A stretch of DNA of 64,000 nucleotides from Neobacillus novalis NBRC 102450 (GCF_001591805.1 NZ_BCVP01000004.1:124001-188000); one strand, 5' to 3'. Positions 45,653 to 55,476 are shown, counted from the stretch's first letter. Notes: a model not told the origin generated them from the sequence alone. Program-made: numbers and translations.

Positions 45653-46933
45653 ATGTCAACGCAAGCTATCATCGCAATCGGCGTATTTCTTATCACTTAT
45701 GCCTTTATCGTCACTGAAAAAATTCACCGCACCATAATTGCCATGGCCGGTGGAATCATGATGGTGTTACTAGGGATTATCGGGCAGGAAAAGGCACTCC
45801 AACATATTGATTTTAATACACTTGGATTACTGACTGGAATGATGATTATTGTCGCTATTACCGCCGAGACAGGTCTGTTCAAATACATAGCAATATGGGC
45901 AGCTAAAAAAGTGAAAGGAGATCCATTAAAAATATTAGTGGTCTTAGGAATTATAACCGCCCTTGGTTCTGCCTTTTTAGATAATGTCACAACAGTTCTA
46001 TTAATGGTTCCGGTTACCTTCAGCATCACCAGACAATTACGAGTGAATCCGATCCCTTTTTTAATAACTGAGGTTATTGCTTCAAATATTGGGGGAACCT
46101 CTACACTTATCGGTGACCCGCCGAATATTATGCTCGGCAGTGCGGTAAAAGAGCTAACCTTTATGGCGTTCATCAACAATCTAACGGCTATTTCATTCTT
46201 TATCCTATTTGTTAATATCGCAATATTGGCTTTCATTTACCGAAAACAGCTTCGGACATCTGCCGAGTTAATGGCAAACCTTATGGATATGGATGAAAAA
46301 GAAGAAATTACGGATAAAACCCTTTTAAGGAAGTCTTTAATTGCTCTTACTGTCACTATCTTAGGCTTCTTTCTGCATCAACTGCTTCACATTGAGTCGG
46401 CAACCGTGGCATTAACTGGGGCTTTTCTGTTACTTCTCTTAACCGGTGAAAAATATTTGGATAAGGCATTTTTAAAGGTTGAATGGACAACCATATTCTT
46501 CTTTATCGGTCTTTTCGTTCTTGTCTCGGGATTGATTGAAACTGGGGTTATTTCAAAATTAGCAGATTACTCCGTTCACCTTACCGGAGGAGATGTAAAA
46601 TCGACAGCGATTTTAATACTATGGGTTAGTGCGATTGCCTCCGCATTTATTGATAATATACCGTTTGTCGCTACAATGATTCCAATGATTAAAGATATGG
46701 GGGAACTTGGAGTCAGTAATTTAGAACCACTATGGTGGAGTTTATCACTGGGTGCCTGCTTGGGCGGTAACGGTACGTTAATTGGGGCCAGTGCTAACGT
46801 GATTGTTGCAGGGCTTGCCGCGAAGGAAGGTCATTCGATTACGTTTGGTAAATTCCTATTAATCGCCTTTCCATTAATGATTCTTTCCATCATCATTTGT
46901 ACGGTGTACATCTACTTTAGGTATTTAATTTAG
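45653..46933 (+). CDS. ArsB/NhaD (SLC13/citrate) family permease
   Basis: The 426-residue protein has about eleven membrane helices. It carries the family motifs SAFLDNVTTVLLMVPVTF and GGTSTLIGDPPNIMLG in the first half, repeated as SAFIDNIPFVATMIPMI and GGNGTLIGASANVIVAGLA in the second. It may exchange Na+/H+ or an anion such as arsenite or a carboxylate; the substrate cannot be read. It starts at ATG 45653 and is followed by a small gene at 10 nt. Confidence 0.9.
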   Translation: MSTQAIIAIGVFLITYAFIVTEKIHRTIIAMAGGIMMVLLGIIGQEKALQHIDFNTLGLLTGMMIIVAITAETGLFKYIAIWAAKKVKGDPLKILVVLGIITALGSAFLDNVTTVLLMVPVTFSITRQLRVNPIPFLITEVIASNIGGTSTLIGDPPNIMLGSAVKELTFMAFINNLTAISFFILFVNIAILAFIYRKQLRTSAELMANLMDMDEKEEITDKTLLRKSLIALTVTILGFFLHQLLHIESATVALTGAFLLLLLTGEKYLDKAFLKVEWTTIFFFIGLFVLVSGLIETGVISKLADYSVHLTGGDVKSTAILILWVSAIASAFIDNIPFVATMIPMIKDMGELGVSNLEPLWWSLSLGACLGGNGTLIGASANVIVAGLAAKEGHSITFGKFLLIAFPLMILSIIICTVYIYFRYLI

Positions 46934-46943
46934 GAGGAGAACG

Positions 46944-47222
46944 ATGAACGTAGCTTATAAATATGACGAAAAGCTTCTCGAACTGAAGGAAACAGCTAAT
47001 GGGGATGATATTGAATTCTTGATTACATTATTTGATAGTGAGTTAAAGAAAAGACTTATAAAAGTTCGCGAGTTTTTTGAAGACAATAAAATCTTAACCG
47101 ATATCCATTATTACATCCATCCCAACAATAAGTATCAAATCATCGTAAGAAAAGACTTTTATAATGAATTTTTAATTCAATTATTTAGACAGGAATTACT
47201 GCAGGAGATTAAATGGAGATAA
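46944..47222 (+). CDS. small hypothetical protein co-transcribed with the permease
   Basis: The 92-residue soluble, charged protein has GGAGGAGAACG before its ATG and lies 10 nt after the permease gene. It has no signal peptide or Cys. I do not recognise it; a regulatory partner of the permease is inference from the gene pair. Confidence 0.7.
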   Translation: MNVAYKYDEKLLELKETANGDDIEFLITLFDSELKKRLIKVREFFEDNKILTDIHYYIHPNNKYQIIVRKDFYNEFLIQLFRQELLQEIKWR

Positions 47223-47228
47223 ACGTTC

Positions 47229-47262
47229 GGCTGCCAAATTACTGGCAGCCGTTATTTTATTT
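47229..47262 (+). terminator. terminator of the permease operon
   Basis: CGGCTGCCA (47229-47237) pairs with TGGCAGCCG (47244-47252), followed by a T-rich tail. Confidence 0.82.
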
Positions 47263-47386
47263 CGAATTATTTCTTTCTTTGTCATAAATATCAAATTCAT
47301 AGTATAATTGGAATGCTTTACTCAATTAAGGAAATTAGTCTTGCACAATACCAAAAGCACTTCAATTTGATTTCAGGAGAATTTAC

Positions 47387-48871
47387 ATGTTAAGAGATTT
47401 TGTTTCAAATGCTACCCTTTTAATTGCTTCCTTCTCAATGATGGGAGTGTTATTTAAAGATAAGCCTTTACGCTTTTCCTCACCTTTATCATCTAAGCTT
47501 TTATGGGGAATTTTTTTCGGGGTTCTTGGTAATATTCTAATGTTGTTTAGTATCCAAATAAATTCCGGAAGCATTGCTGACTTACGCCACTTGGCTATCG
47601 TTATTGCAGCCTCATTTGGCGGATTTATTCCGGCAATCATTGCATCTGTTATTATTGCAATTGGGAGAATAATCCTTTTTGGTTTTAGTCATGCGGCCAT
47701 CCTCCCATCAATTGGGGCATTATTAATTGGACTCGTTTGTGGTGCGATATCACCGCTTCGGCTTTCTCGCACATTAAAGGCCTTTGTTATGAATCTTTGC
47801 GCTTTGTTAATTCTATCAATCATCTTTTTTATTAAAATTGATGATTTACATACCCTTAAAACTCTTTTAACCATTCATTATCTTATTTCATTAATTGGTG
47901 GTTTTATAGCGTATCACTTTTTTGTATTCGTTGTGGATTCAAATGAAGCACAATATAAATTAAAAGAAACGGAAGAACGTTTTCGGTTAATTGCTGAATA
48001 TTCTAGTGACATGATTACGATGCACAATGAAAAGGCAGAGTATATTTATATTTCTCCGGCAGTAAAAGAAATCATCCATTATGAATATCCAGAATTACTA
48101 GGAAAAAAGATGGAGAATTTTATCCATCCCGATGATATTGAACGTACGAATGAAATGTTTGAAAAGGCACTCCATGAGGGTGTTGCTGGATCAACCTACA
48201 GGTATCGTTCAAGTTTGGGTGACTATGTTTGGATTGAATCGACGCTAAAGAGTGTCCACTTCGAAGAAGACGGCAGCAAAAAGGTCATTATCGTTTCAAG
48301 AAATATTACCGAACGGAAATTAACTGAACAAAAATTACAAGAGGCTAATGAACTGCTAAATCGCCTTTCCTATATGGATGGTTTAACAGGTATCTCAAAT
48401 AGAAGATATTTTGACGAAACGCTTGCGAATGAATGGGCCAATTCGATTTCATCAACTTCTCCAATTACCTTAATCATGTTCGATATTGATTACTTTAAAA
48501 AATACAATGATACCTACGGTCATCTTACTGGAGATTTTTGCTTGCAATCCATTGCCGGAGCCATTAAAAGTCAAATTAGCGTTAACTCAGATTATACTTT
48601 TTGTCGTTATGGCGGGGAGGAATTTGCTCTAATCTTACCTTCTGCCAATACAAAAGATGGTATGAAAGTGGCCCAGCACATTCAGGAGACCATTCAGTCA
48701 CTTAGAATTCCTCACAGCAGCTCAGAAATTGCTGATATCGTGACACTAAGTATTGGTCTTGCTACCACCGTTCCAACATCATCAGCAAAACCGCAGGAGT
48801 TAATCAAAATGGCTGATTCCGCCCTTTATTTATCTAAATCTAATGGCCGAAATTCCATCACAACCTATTAA
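47387..48871 (+). CDS. membrane PAS-GGDEF diguanylate cyclase
   Basis: The 494-residue protein synthesises c-di-GMP. Six hydrophobic helices (about 1-185), with FGGFIPAIIASVIIAIGRI, resemble the 5TMR-LYT sensor domain. A PAS domain (about 200-310) with ITERKLTEQKL at its end leads through a short coiled coil to the GGDEF domain (about 330-494). The active-site motif is YGGEEFALILP, and DIDYFKKYNDTYGH carries the metal and guanine-binding residues. No inhibitory RxxD site stands out just before GGEEF. Confidence 0.92.
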   Translation: MLRDFVSNATLLIASFSMMGVLFKDKPLRFSSPLSSKLLWGIFFGVLGNILMLFSIQINSGSIADLRHLAIVIAASFGGFIPAIIASVIIAIGRIILFGFSHAAILPSIGALLIGLVCGAISPLRLSRTLKAFVMNLCALLILSIIFFIKIDDLHTLKTLLTIHYLISLIGGFIAYHFFVFVVDSNEAQYKLKETEERFRLIAEYSSDMITMHNEKAEYIYISPAVKEIIHYEYPELLGKKMENFIHPDDIERTNEMFEKALHEGVAGSTYRYRSSLGDYVWIESTLKSVHFEEDGSKKVIIVSRNITERKLTEQKLQEANELLNRLSYMDGLTGISNRRYFDETLANEWANSISSTSPITLIMFDIDYFKKYNDTYGHLTGDFCLQSIAGAIKSQISVNSDYTFCRYGGEEFALILPSANTKDGMKVAQHIQETIQSLRIPHSSSEIADIVTLSIGLATTVPTSSAKPQELIKMADSALYLSKSNGRNSITTY

Positions 48872-48882
48872 TAAAGTTCAGG

Positions 48883-48910
48883 GGGGATTGTTGTTTACGA
48901 TCCCTCCTTT
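48883..48910 (+). terminator. weak terminator after the diguanylate cyclase gene
   Basis: GGGGGGAT/ATCCCTCC pairs with one wobble; the T tract is short. Confidence 0.5.
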
Positions 48911-49029
48911 AAAAAAAGGGCGAAGTGCCGTTTGATAGGTTTTCTCTAATTATTATGCAAATTCTGTTGTATCTTGTTGAAAATACATGTAAAATTTCCC
49001 TATCGGGCCCTTACTGGATGGTGATGTTA

Positions 49030-50286
49030 ATGGAAATTACAAAACACCTTTTCTTAAATCTCTCCATATTAATCATACTATTATTTTTTTGCTTTATCTT
49101 TCTCGAAAAAAATAAAAAATTCACCTTGTCTAAATCCTCTATTATATTATTTTTTTTCGTCATGATATGGATCTGTATACAATTTTCATATAATCCGATT
49201 TCTTATGCCAGGTATGATTTAAGGAGTATTCCATTAGTCATTGGCGCTCTTTACCTCGGAATTGGTCCTATTCTTGTGGTGGCAACTATTGTCATCAGAA
49301 GTTTCTATGGATTAAATGATGGCTTTTATCAATCAATCATTCTTTATGTTCCATTTTCGATTGCAGCATGGCGGTTATACCCTTGGTTTTTAAAGCAACT
49401 CCCGCTCCGCCGTATTTTTATTTCTGTTTGTTTGGGCATGGGAATTGGAGCTCTTACAGTTTTCGGGATGGAATTAGAGAATAGCAACTCCTATTGGCTG
49501 GATGCCTGGTTTGCTTACCTTGTTATCCCTGCAGGCGGAATCGGGATTATTTCCTATTCAATTGAATATTTTAAAGAAAATATAGAAATAAAGCAGCAGT
49601 TAATTAAAGCAGAGAAGTTAAAAGCTGTTGAACAAATGGGAGCTGCCATTTCTCATGAGATTCGAAATCCACTAACAGCCGCGAGCGGATTTGTCCAGCT
49701 GCTCGAAGATGATTATCTTTCAAGGCAAAAAAGAAAAGAGTATCTGTCCATCGTAAGAGAAGAATTGCGTTCAGCTGAACGGGTTATTCAAGATTATTTG
49801 ACCTTTGCCAAGCCCTCAATTGAGATGTCCAAGGAGATTTATGTAAAGAGTGAACTCAGGCAAATAATTAATCTTCTTCAGCCATTAGCTAATAAAAATT
49901 CGGTCGAAATAATAACGGATTTTTCAATCATTGGTTTTATAACCGGAGACCCTCAAGCGTTTCGCCAATGCTTTGTCAATGTGATGAAAAATGCGATTGA
50001 AGCAATGCCAAATGGAGGTTATTTAACAATTTCAACCGAATATAATCAGAATTATGTTACGATTATTGTCAGGGATACGGGAAGCGGAATGTCTAAAGAA
50101 CAACTTGAACGACTAGGGGAGCCTTTTTATTCAACAAAAGGGAAAAATGGTACCGGCCTCGGAATGATGGTTGTTTATAGTATTGTCCGTGCCATGGATG
50201 GTACTGCACAAGTAGAAAGTGAAATGGGTGTAGGTACAACTTTTTATTTTGAATTTCCTGCTATTAAAATCAGCAAAAACAATTAA
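49030..50286 (+). CDS. KinB-like membrane sporulation histidine kinase
   Basis: The 418-residue kinase has six membrane helices (about 5-190), with VIGALYLGIGPILVVATIVIRSFYG resembling the 5TMR-LYT fold. The kinase core has H box AISHEIRNPLTAASGFVQLLE (about 209-229), N box QCFVNVMKNAIEAMPNGG, G1 IIVRDTGSGM and G2 GTGLGMMVVYSI. Membrane topology and the H-box context resemble B. subtilis KinB, which feeds Spo0F. ATG 49030 follows GGTG by 6 nt; the frame opens at 48925. Confidence 0.88.
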   Translation: MEITKHLFLNLSILIILLFFCFIFLEKNKKFTLSKSSIILFFFVMIWICIQFSYNPISYARYDLRSIPLVIGALYLGIGPILVVATIVIRSFYGLNDGFYQSIILYVPFSIAAWRLYPWFLKQLPLRRIFISVCLGMGIGALTVFGMELENSNSYWLDAWFAYLVIPAGGIGIISYSIEYFKENIEIKQQLIKAEKLKAVEQMGAAISHEIRNPLTAASGFVQLLEDDYLSRQKRKEYLSIVREELRSAERVIQDYLTFAKPSIEMSKEIYVKSELRQIINLLQPLANKNSVEIITDFSIIGFITGDPQAFRQCFVNVMKNAIEAMPNGGYLTISTEYNQNYVTIIVRDTGSGMSKEQLERLGEPFYSTKGKNGTGLGMMVVYSIVRAMDGTAQVESEMGVGTTFYFEFPAIKISKNN

Positions 50287-50328
50287 GAACCGACGGTGGT
50301 TATCATTCAACCGTCGGTTCTTTTTATA
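50285..50328. terminator. terminator after the KinB-like gene
   Basis: AAGAACCGACGG pairs perfectly with CCGTCGGTTCTT (50311-50322), followed by T5. Confidence 0.88.
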
Positions 50329-50354
50329 TAAATTCCCAACAGAAATTTATCCGA

Positions 50355-51353
50355 TTATTTCCCAATAAACATTTGTGACCAGTGTTTTCCTGCCTCTTCA
50401 AATCCTACCCCTATATGAGTATAATTTGCGCTGAGAATATTTTTGCGATGTCCTTCACTATTCATCCAAGCAGTTACCACTTCTTGAGGCGAGCGTTGGC
50501 CCTGAGCAATATTTTCGCCCGCTGATTTATATGTCACGCCAAAATCCCTCATCATGTCGAACGGGGAGCCATAAGTTGGACTAGTATGTGAAAAATAATG
50601 GTTTTGCTGCATATCTAGTGCTTTCTTTTGCGCAACACTGTTTAACTGAATATCTGCTTTTAACGCCGGAAGGCCATTTTTACTTCGCTGTGTATTTGTT
50701 AAATCGATGACTTGTTGGACAAATTGACTAACCGTTCCAGTCGCTGGTGCGTTAGATTGTGTCTGTCCAGGTTGCTTTGGTGCTGCTGGTGCTGGTTGTG
50801 TTTGCTTTGGTGCTGCCGGTATTGGTTGTGTTTGATCTGGTACTGCCGGTGTCGGCTGTGTTTGATTTGGTGCTGGTTGTGTCTGCTGCGGCACATTAGG
50901 TTGTACCGGTGTTTTGGTTGTTGGTCTTTGCCGCTGATAATCCGATGGAACTTGTTGATCTACCCCTGACTGAAACCAATTTCCTTTTCTTGAATCCATG
51001 GTAATAAACTGATATTTCGCATCTTTTATTAACACAGCCCTTGTATGAGGATATTGGTCACTGTTCATGGTTGTTTGATAAGCTGAAATCATATCATCGT
51101 TTTTTCTGTTATTATCTTTCACATTAAACAGATTTAAATCATCCCGTCCTCGATAACGATCATTCACAGTTAATGGTCCATTATCGTCATTTCCGTTATT
51201 ATAACGAACATCAATAGGATTGTTTCGGTTTGTGTTCATCCCTATCCTATTGTCAGTATGTTCATTAAGATTATTTTTATCGTTGTTATTACAAGCTGCA
51301 AGTCCCACTGTGAGAATCGCTGTTAATAAGACACCAACAGGTTTTTTTATCAA
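50355..51353 (-). CDS. CAP-domain (SCP/YkwD-like) lipoprotein with Pro/Gln/Thr repeats
   Basis: The 332-residue protein has a lipoprotein signal peptide with lipobox LAAC (about Cys21). An Asn/Asp-rich region (about 22-95), a YkwD-like middle segment and a Pro-Gln-Thr repeat tract follow (about 150-205; QTQP repeated five times). The C-terminal CAP domain (about 210-332) has HYFSHTSPTYGSPFDMM, SAGENIAQGQRSPQEVV and NILSANYTHIGVGF. It is exported; function in spores or wall is unknown. TTG 51353 has AAAGGAGG 8 nt upstream; the open frame to 51404 is an extension. Confidence 0.88.
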   Translation of the reverse strand: MIKKPVGVLLTAILTVGLAACNNNDKNNLNEHTDNRIGMNTNRNNPIDVRYNNGNDDNGPLTVNDRYRGRDDLNLFNVKDNNRKNDDMISAYQTTMNSDQYPHTRAVLIKDAKYQFITMDSRKGNWFQSGVDQQVPSDYQRQRPTTKTPVQPNVPQQTQPAPNQTQPTPAVPDQTQPIPAAPKQTQPAPAAPKQPGQTQSNAPATGTVSQFVQQVIDLTNTQRSKNGLPALKADIQLNSVAQKKALDMQQNHYFSHTSPTYGSPFDMMRDFGVTYKSAGENIAQGQRSPQEVVTAWMNSEGHRKNILSANYTHIGVGFEEAGKHWSQMFIGK

Positions 51354-51452
51354 TCGTACTTCCTCCTTTTGCAAAAAAGTCTCTCTTGCTTTCTTATTTT
51401 TCATTTTTTCAGGAGAAAGTATTAATGGTAATAAACGTCTTTTAGGCCAATT

Positions 51453-52181
51453 TCACTTCGACCGTCTCATCTGAATCATAAATTTGTAACGGTCCGCACG
51501 GTAGACTGATTTCACAAATTCAACTGGGGTTCCATCTTTTAGAAATGAATTTCTCTGGATTAGCAATACTGGTGCCCCTTTAGAAATTTTTAAATATTTT
51601 GCCTCGTCTTGACTAGCAATTGAAGACTCGATAATTTGTGTGGCGCTATCAATGCTAAGCTTTAATTGATTTTCAATATGCGCGTATAAAGATTGGTTCA
51701 CAATTTGTTCGGTAATTCCAATAATGAGATTCGCTGAAATATAATTAGTTTCTAAGGCCATTGGTACCCCATCCGCTAAGCGAATTCGTTTAATATCATA
51801 GACTGGATCATCTTCAGAAATAGATAGCTGCCCGGCAATCTGACATGGTGCCGGAATAATTTTTAAGTGAATCAGTTCGCTCCCTGGCTCCAAACCCCTG
51901 GCTTTCATATCTTCCGTAAAACTTGTCAAACCTTGAAGCGGCTGTTCAATTTTCCGTTCAGAGACAAAAGTTCCTTTTCCTTGGATTCGATGCAAATATC
52001 CCTCATTCACTAACTGAGTGAAGGCCTGTCTTACTGTCATCCGGCTAATTTGATATTTTTCTGCATATTCTCTTTCTGCTGGCAATGAATCTCCAGGTCT
52101 TAACTCGCCTTTTTCAATTAACTCTTTAATATTTTCTTCCAGTTGATAATAAAGCGGAATGGGGGAATTCTTATTAATCAT
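51453..52181 (-). CDS. nagR: GntR-family regulator NagR (YvoA)
   Basis: The 242-residue repressor has a GntR winged HTH (about 8-75, with LPAEREYAEKYQISRMTVRQAFTQLVNEGYLHRIQGKGTFV) and a HutC/UTRA effector domain (about 95-235). It is the third gene of the nag set. B. subtilis NagR is released by glucosamine 6-phosphate or GlcNAc-6-P. A matching operator lies before nagA. Confidence 0.93.
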   Translation of the reverse strand: MINKNSPIPLYYQLEENIKELIEKGELRPGDSLPAEREYAEKYQISRMTVRQAFTQLVNEGYLHRIQGKGTFVSERKIEQPLQGLTSFTEDMKARGLEPGSELIHLKIIPAPCQIAGQLSISEDDPVYDIKRIRLADGVPMALETNYISANLIIGITEQIVNQSLYAHIENQLKLSIDSATQIIESSIASQDEAKYLKISKGAPVLLIQRNSFLKDGTPVEFVKSVYRADRYKFMIQMRRSK

Positions 52182-52271
52182 TCTCCTTGTACACCTTTCT
52201 AACTAAACCCGTTAGTTACGGGAATTGAATTATCTTATTATTTAAGGTATCAAATCCTCATCATTACCCTG

Positions 52272-52994
52272 TTAATTAGCAACTGCCGCTTTATCCGCAA
52301 TGATTGTAACACGTGGATGATTTTTCAAAATAGAGGCAGGAAAACTTTCATCGACAGGACCGTTGATTAGTTTATCAAGCGCTTCTTTTTTACTTTCCCC
52401 GGAAACGAGGAGAAGAATTTCTTTACTTTTCATAATGGTTGAAATCCCCATCGTTATTGCCTTAGTAGGAACTTCCTCCAATTGATTAAAGAATCTTGCG
52501 TTTGCTTCGATTGTAGATGGAGCTAAATCGACAATATGTGTCTTGGAATGAAAGGATGTCCCTGGTTCATTAAATCCAATATGGCCATTGCCGCCAATTC
52601 CAAGGATTTGTAAATCAATTCCCCCATTTTCTGCAATTAATTCTTCATAGCGAAGACATTCCTTTTGAATATCACTAACATCCCCTTGAGGGATATGTGT
52701 TTTCCCTTTGTTAATATCAATATGATTGAAAAACATGTCATTCATGTAATAGCGGTAACTATTTTTATTTTCACCTGATAGTCCGATGTATTCGTCTAAA
52801 TTAAATGTTGTTACGTTACGATAAGACGTACCGTTCTTTTGATAATCTTCAATTAAATGTTTATAAGTACCAACTGGTGTCCCGCCTGTGGCTAGGCCAA
52901 GTTTCATGCTTGGAACATTAGTTACCTTGTCGATTATATATTCAGCAGCCTTTTCACTCATTTGCTGATAATTTTCTACTTCGATCATTTTCAT
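52272..52994 (-). CDS. nagB: glucosamine-6-phosphate deaminase
   Basis: The 240-residue enzyme converts glucosamine 6-phosphate to fructose 6-phosphate and ammonia. LGLATGGTPVGTYKHLI, TTFNLDEYIGLS (catalytic Asp), LGIGGNGHIGFNEPG (catalytic His/Glu) and AITMGISTIMKSK are all present. It overlaps nagA by ATGA (4 nt), so the two are coupled. Length fits B. subtilis NagB. Confidence 0.96.
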   Translation of the reverse strand: MKMIEVENYQQMSEKAAEYIIDKVTNVPSMKLGLATGGTPVGTYKHLIEDYQKNGTSYRNVTTFNLDEYIGLSGENKNSYRYYMNDMFFNHIDINKGKTHIPQGDVSDIQKECLRYEELIAENGGIDLQILGIGGNGHIGFNEPGTSFHSKTHIVDLAPSTIEANARFFNQLEEVPTKAITMGISTIMKSKEILLLVSGESKKEALDKLINGPVDESFPASILKNHPRVTIIADKAAVAN

Positions 52995-54193
52995 TTAGTT
53001 TCTTCCTTTCTAAAAGCAGCTAATCCGCGGCAAATGGTCATGTAGACCTCCATATTGTCATCGATAATAACGATATCTGCATCTTTCCCTACTGCAATAC
53101 TGCCTTTCCGGTCATAAATATTCAATTGTTTTGCAGGGTTCACAGATGCCATTTGAATGGCATCCACAAGAGAACAGCCTGTATAGGACAAAGTATTTTT
53201 GACAGCATGTCCAAGCTTTAAAATGCTTCCAGCAAGTGTTCCGTCATCAAGTACGGCCTTACCATCTTTTACGGTGACCTCTTGACCGCCGAGGTCATAT
53301 TTGCCGTTTTTCAAGCATTTTGCCCGCATGGAATCTGTAATTAAGATTAATCCCTCGCTCCGCTTTTGTTTGTAAGCGAGCTTGACCATTTCCGGATGAA
53401 CATGGACCCCATCGACAATGATTTCAGCAATTAATTCATCATGCAGAAATACAGCCCCAACAACACCAGGCTCACGGTGATGTAACCCCCTCATTTGATT
53501 AAAGAGATGGGTAACGTGGTTTGCACCAGCCTCAATCGCTTCGTTTACCTCTTCAAAGGTTGCATCTGTATGACCAATCGAGGCAATGATTCCCTCTTTC
53601 TTTAAAAAACGAATCATTTCTAACCCCCCAGGTCGTTCAGGTGCTAAGGTGACAAGTTTAATATTTCCCTTAGTCAGTTCCTGCCACTCCTTAAATAAGG
53701 CAAGGTCTGGGTCGATGATATGCTGGATTGGCTGTGCCCCTGCTCTTTTAGCGTTCACAAATGGTCCTTCTAGATGCAGACCAAGTATTTCTGCTTTGCC
53801 CGGAGATTGCTGCCCTTCGATATATTGTCCGGCATTTATTAATGCCCTTTCAATTTGTTTCCCTTCTTGCGTAATCGTTGTCGCTAAAAAGCTAGTTGTT
53901 CCTTCTTTAGGGAGGGCTGCGGTCATGGTATCAAGCGCTTCCTTTGTAGCATCCATTGTATCGGCTCCATTAACCCCATGAATATGAACATCGATAAAGC
54001 CTGGAATTGCTTTAAAGCGGGCTGGAAGTTCAATCACTTCACATTCATCTTCACTTGTTAGCTGATCGATTGATCCTATTTCGATTATTTTTTGGCCGTT
54101 TATTCTCACATATCCATTTTCAATCATATTTTCTTCTGTATAAACTTGAATTCCTTTAAGTAAAATAGGAATACCATTCGAAGTCATCCTCAT
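52991..54193 (-). CDS. nagA: N-acetylglucosamine-6-phosphate deacetylase
   Basis: The 400-residue amidohydrolase removes acetate from GlcNAc-6-P to feed NagB. PGFIDVHIHGVNGADTMDA holds the HxH metal motif (about 62-80). HLEGPFVNAKRAGAQP, IGHTDATFEEVNEAIEAGANHVTHLFNQMRGLHHREPG and ILITDSMRAK (catalytic Asp) follow. The start ATG at 54193 or the ATG two codons downstream are both possible after AAAGGATG. Confidence 0.95.
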   Translation of the reverse strand: MRMTSNGIPILLKGIQVYTEENMIENGYVRINGQKIIEIGSIDQLTSEDECEVIELPARFKAIPGFIDVHIHGVNGADTMDATKEALDTMTAALPKEGTTSFLATTITQEGKQIERALINAGQYIEGQQSPGKAEILGLHLEGPFVNAKRAGAQPIQHIIDPDLALFKEWQELTKGNIKLVTLAPERPGGLEMIRFLKKEGIIASIGHTDATFEEVNEAIEAGANHVTHLFNQMRGLHHREPGVVGAVFLHDELIAEIIVDGVHVHPEMVKLAYKQKRSEGLILITDSMRAKCLKNGKYDLGGQEVTVKDGKAVLDDGTLAGSILKLGHAVKNTLSYTGCSLVDAIQMASVNPAKQLNIYDRKGSIAVGKDADIVIIDDNMEVYMTICRGLAAFRKEETK

Positions 54194-54232
54194 TACATCC
54201 TTTCGGGTTATGGCTTAATCTTAACATTAGCA

Positions 54233-54254
54233 GTGTATAGTAGTCTATACCAAT
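54233..54254. promoter_or_regulatory. NagR operator upstream of nagA
   Basis: A perfect inverted repeat GTATAG-TAGT-CTATAC (54235-54250) sits in an ATTGGTATAGACTA context (read on the minus strand), close to the ATTGGTATAGA pattern bound by B. subtilis NagR. It lies about 40 bp before the nagA start. Confidence 0.7.
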
Positions 54255-54265
54255 TGTTTCACAAA

Positions 54266-54302
54266 GAAAAATCGACGGGTGTCAGGCACCCGCCGATTTT
54301 TC
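54266..54302. terminator. bidirectional-type terminator after yhbH
   Basis: AAAAATCG-CGGGTG pairs with CACCCG-CGATTTTT around a short loop, with T runs on the minus side after yhbH. Confidence 0.8.
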
Positions 54303-54309
54303 TTTTATT

Positions 54310-55476
54310 CTACGCATACAAACTTGTTTCTTCTTTTTGAAAGAAGCTCTTCATCGCATGAAATACATCTGCTTTTTGTTTGAGAATATAATAGCGGAAA
54401 TTTTCATCCTTAATGTTCTTGTAAGCAGACATTAGAGTTGAATGGCGGTTATACTGATTGACCTCGCCATAGCCAAACATATTTGATACCTTCATTAATT
54501 CTTCGACTAATTTCACACAGCGGGCATTATCCGATGTGAGATTATCACCATCTGAAAAGTGGAATGGGTAAATGTTGAACTTTCGTGGGCTATATTTGGC
54601 ATCAATAATCTCCAGGGCTTTGCGGTATGCGGATGAACAAATCGTTCCACCGCTTTCTCCTTTCGAAAAGAAGTCTTCCTCAGAAACAACTTTCGCTTCC
54701 GTATGGTGGGCAATGAACTCAATTTCAACCGTTTCATACTTTGTTCTCAAGAAACGGGTCATCCAAAAGAAAAAGCTGCGCGCCATGTATTTTTCCCAAA
54801 TACCCATAGATCCACTAGTATCCATCATCGCAATGACGACTGCTTTCGAATCTGGTTTCACGATTTCATTCCAAGTTTTGAATTTCAAATCATCCTTATA
54901 AATCGGGTGAAATGCCGGTTTTCCACTCATGGCATTCCGTTTAAAAGCAGACATCATCGTCCGTTTCTTATCAATATTCCCCATTAAACCTGTTTTGCGG
55001 ATATCGTTGAATTCAATGTTTTCAACTAAATGTTCTTGCTCTTCTTTTCTTTTAAGATTCGGAAGCTCTAATTGTTTAAATAATGCTTCCTCAAGCTCCA
55101 TTAATGACACTTCTGCTTCAAAATAATCCTCACCGGCTTGATCCCCTGCTCCTTGGCCTTTGCCGGGACCTTTCTGCCCGCTTGAACCGTCACGCGCCAC
55201 TACGTCCCCGACTTGACTGTCACCGTTCCCCTGGCCCACGTGCTTGTTTTTGTCATAATTATAACGAATTTTATATTCGTCCAATGAACGTATTGGAATT
55301 TTTACCACATCTCGGCCATTAGACATAATTATGCTCTCTTCTGTAATTAAGTCTGGAAGATTGTTGCGAATTGCCTCCTGGACTTTTTCCTGATGCCGCT
55401 GCTGGTCATCGTGGCCTTTACGGTGGAGGGACCAATCTTCTCTAGAAATGACAAATTGATGGTTATTAACTGACAA
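54310..55476 (-). CDS. yhbH: sporulation protein YhbH
   Basis: The 388-residue protein belongs to UPF0229 (YhbH/YeaH). A central Gly/Gln-rich linker (about 80-115) precedes a VWA-like domain with the MIDAS motif MDTSGSMG (about 218-225), GGTICSSAY and FSDGDNL. In B. subtilis it is a mother-cell sporulation gene. Homologues pair with PrkA/YeaG and SpoVR/YcgB. The TTG start has AAGGAGGGG 6 nt upstream. Confidence 0.96.
   Translation of the reverse strand: MSVNNHQFVISREDWSLHRKGHDDQQRHQEKVQEAIRNNLPDLITEESIIMSNGRDVVKIPIRSLDEYKIRYNYDKNKHVGQGNGDSQVGDVVARDGSSGQKGPGKGQGAGDQAGEDYFEAEVSLMELEEALFKQLELPNLKRKEEQEHLVENIEFNDIRKTGLMGNIDKKRTMMSAFKRNAMSGKPAFHPIYKDDLKFKTWNEIVKPDSKAVVIAMMDTSGSMGIWEKYMARSFFFWMTRFLRTKYETVEIEFIAHHTEAKVVSEEDFFSKGESGGTICSSAYRKALEIIDAKYSPRKFNIYPFHFSDGDNLTSDNARCVKLVEELMKVSNMFGYGEVNQYNRHSTLMSAYKNIKDENFRYYILKQKADVFHAMKSFFQKEETSLYA

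Noticed and set aside
50712..50969. Cys/Trp/Leu-rich plus-strand ORF
   Set aside because: Antisense to the Pro/Gln/Thr repeat tract of the CAP-domain lipoprotein; its composition is a reading artefact.
54210..54232. Extra ORF or promoter for a divergent gene
   Set aside because: No frame with a ribosome binding site; the region is explained by the nagA promoter and operator.
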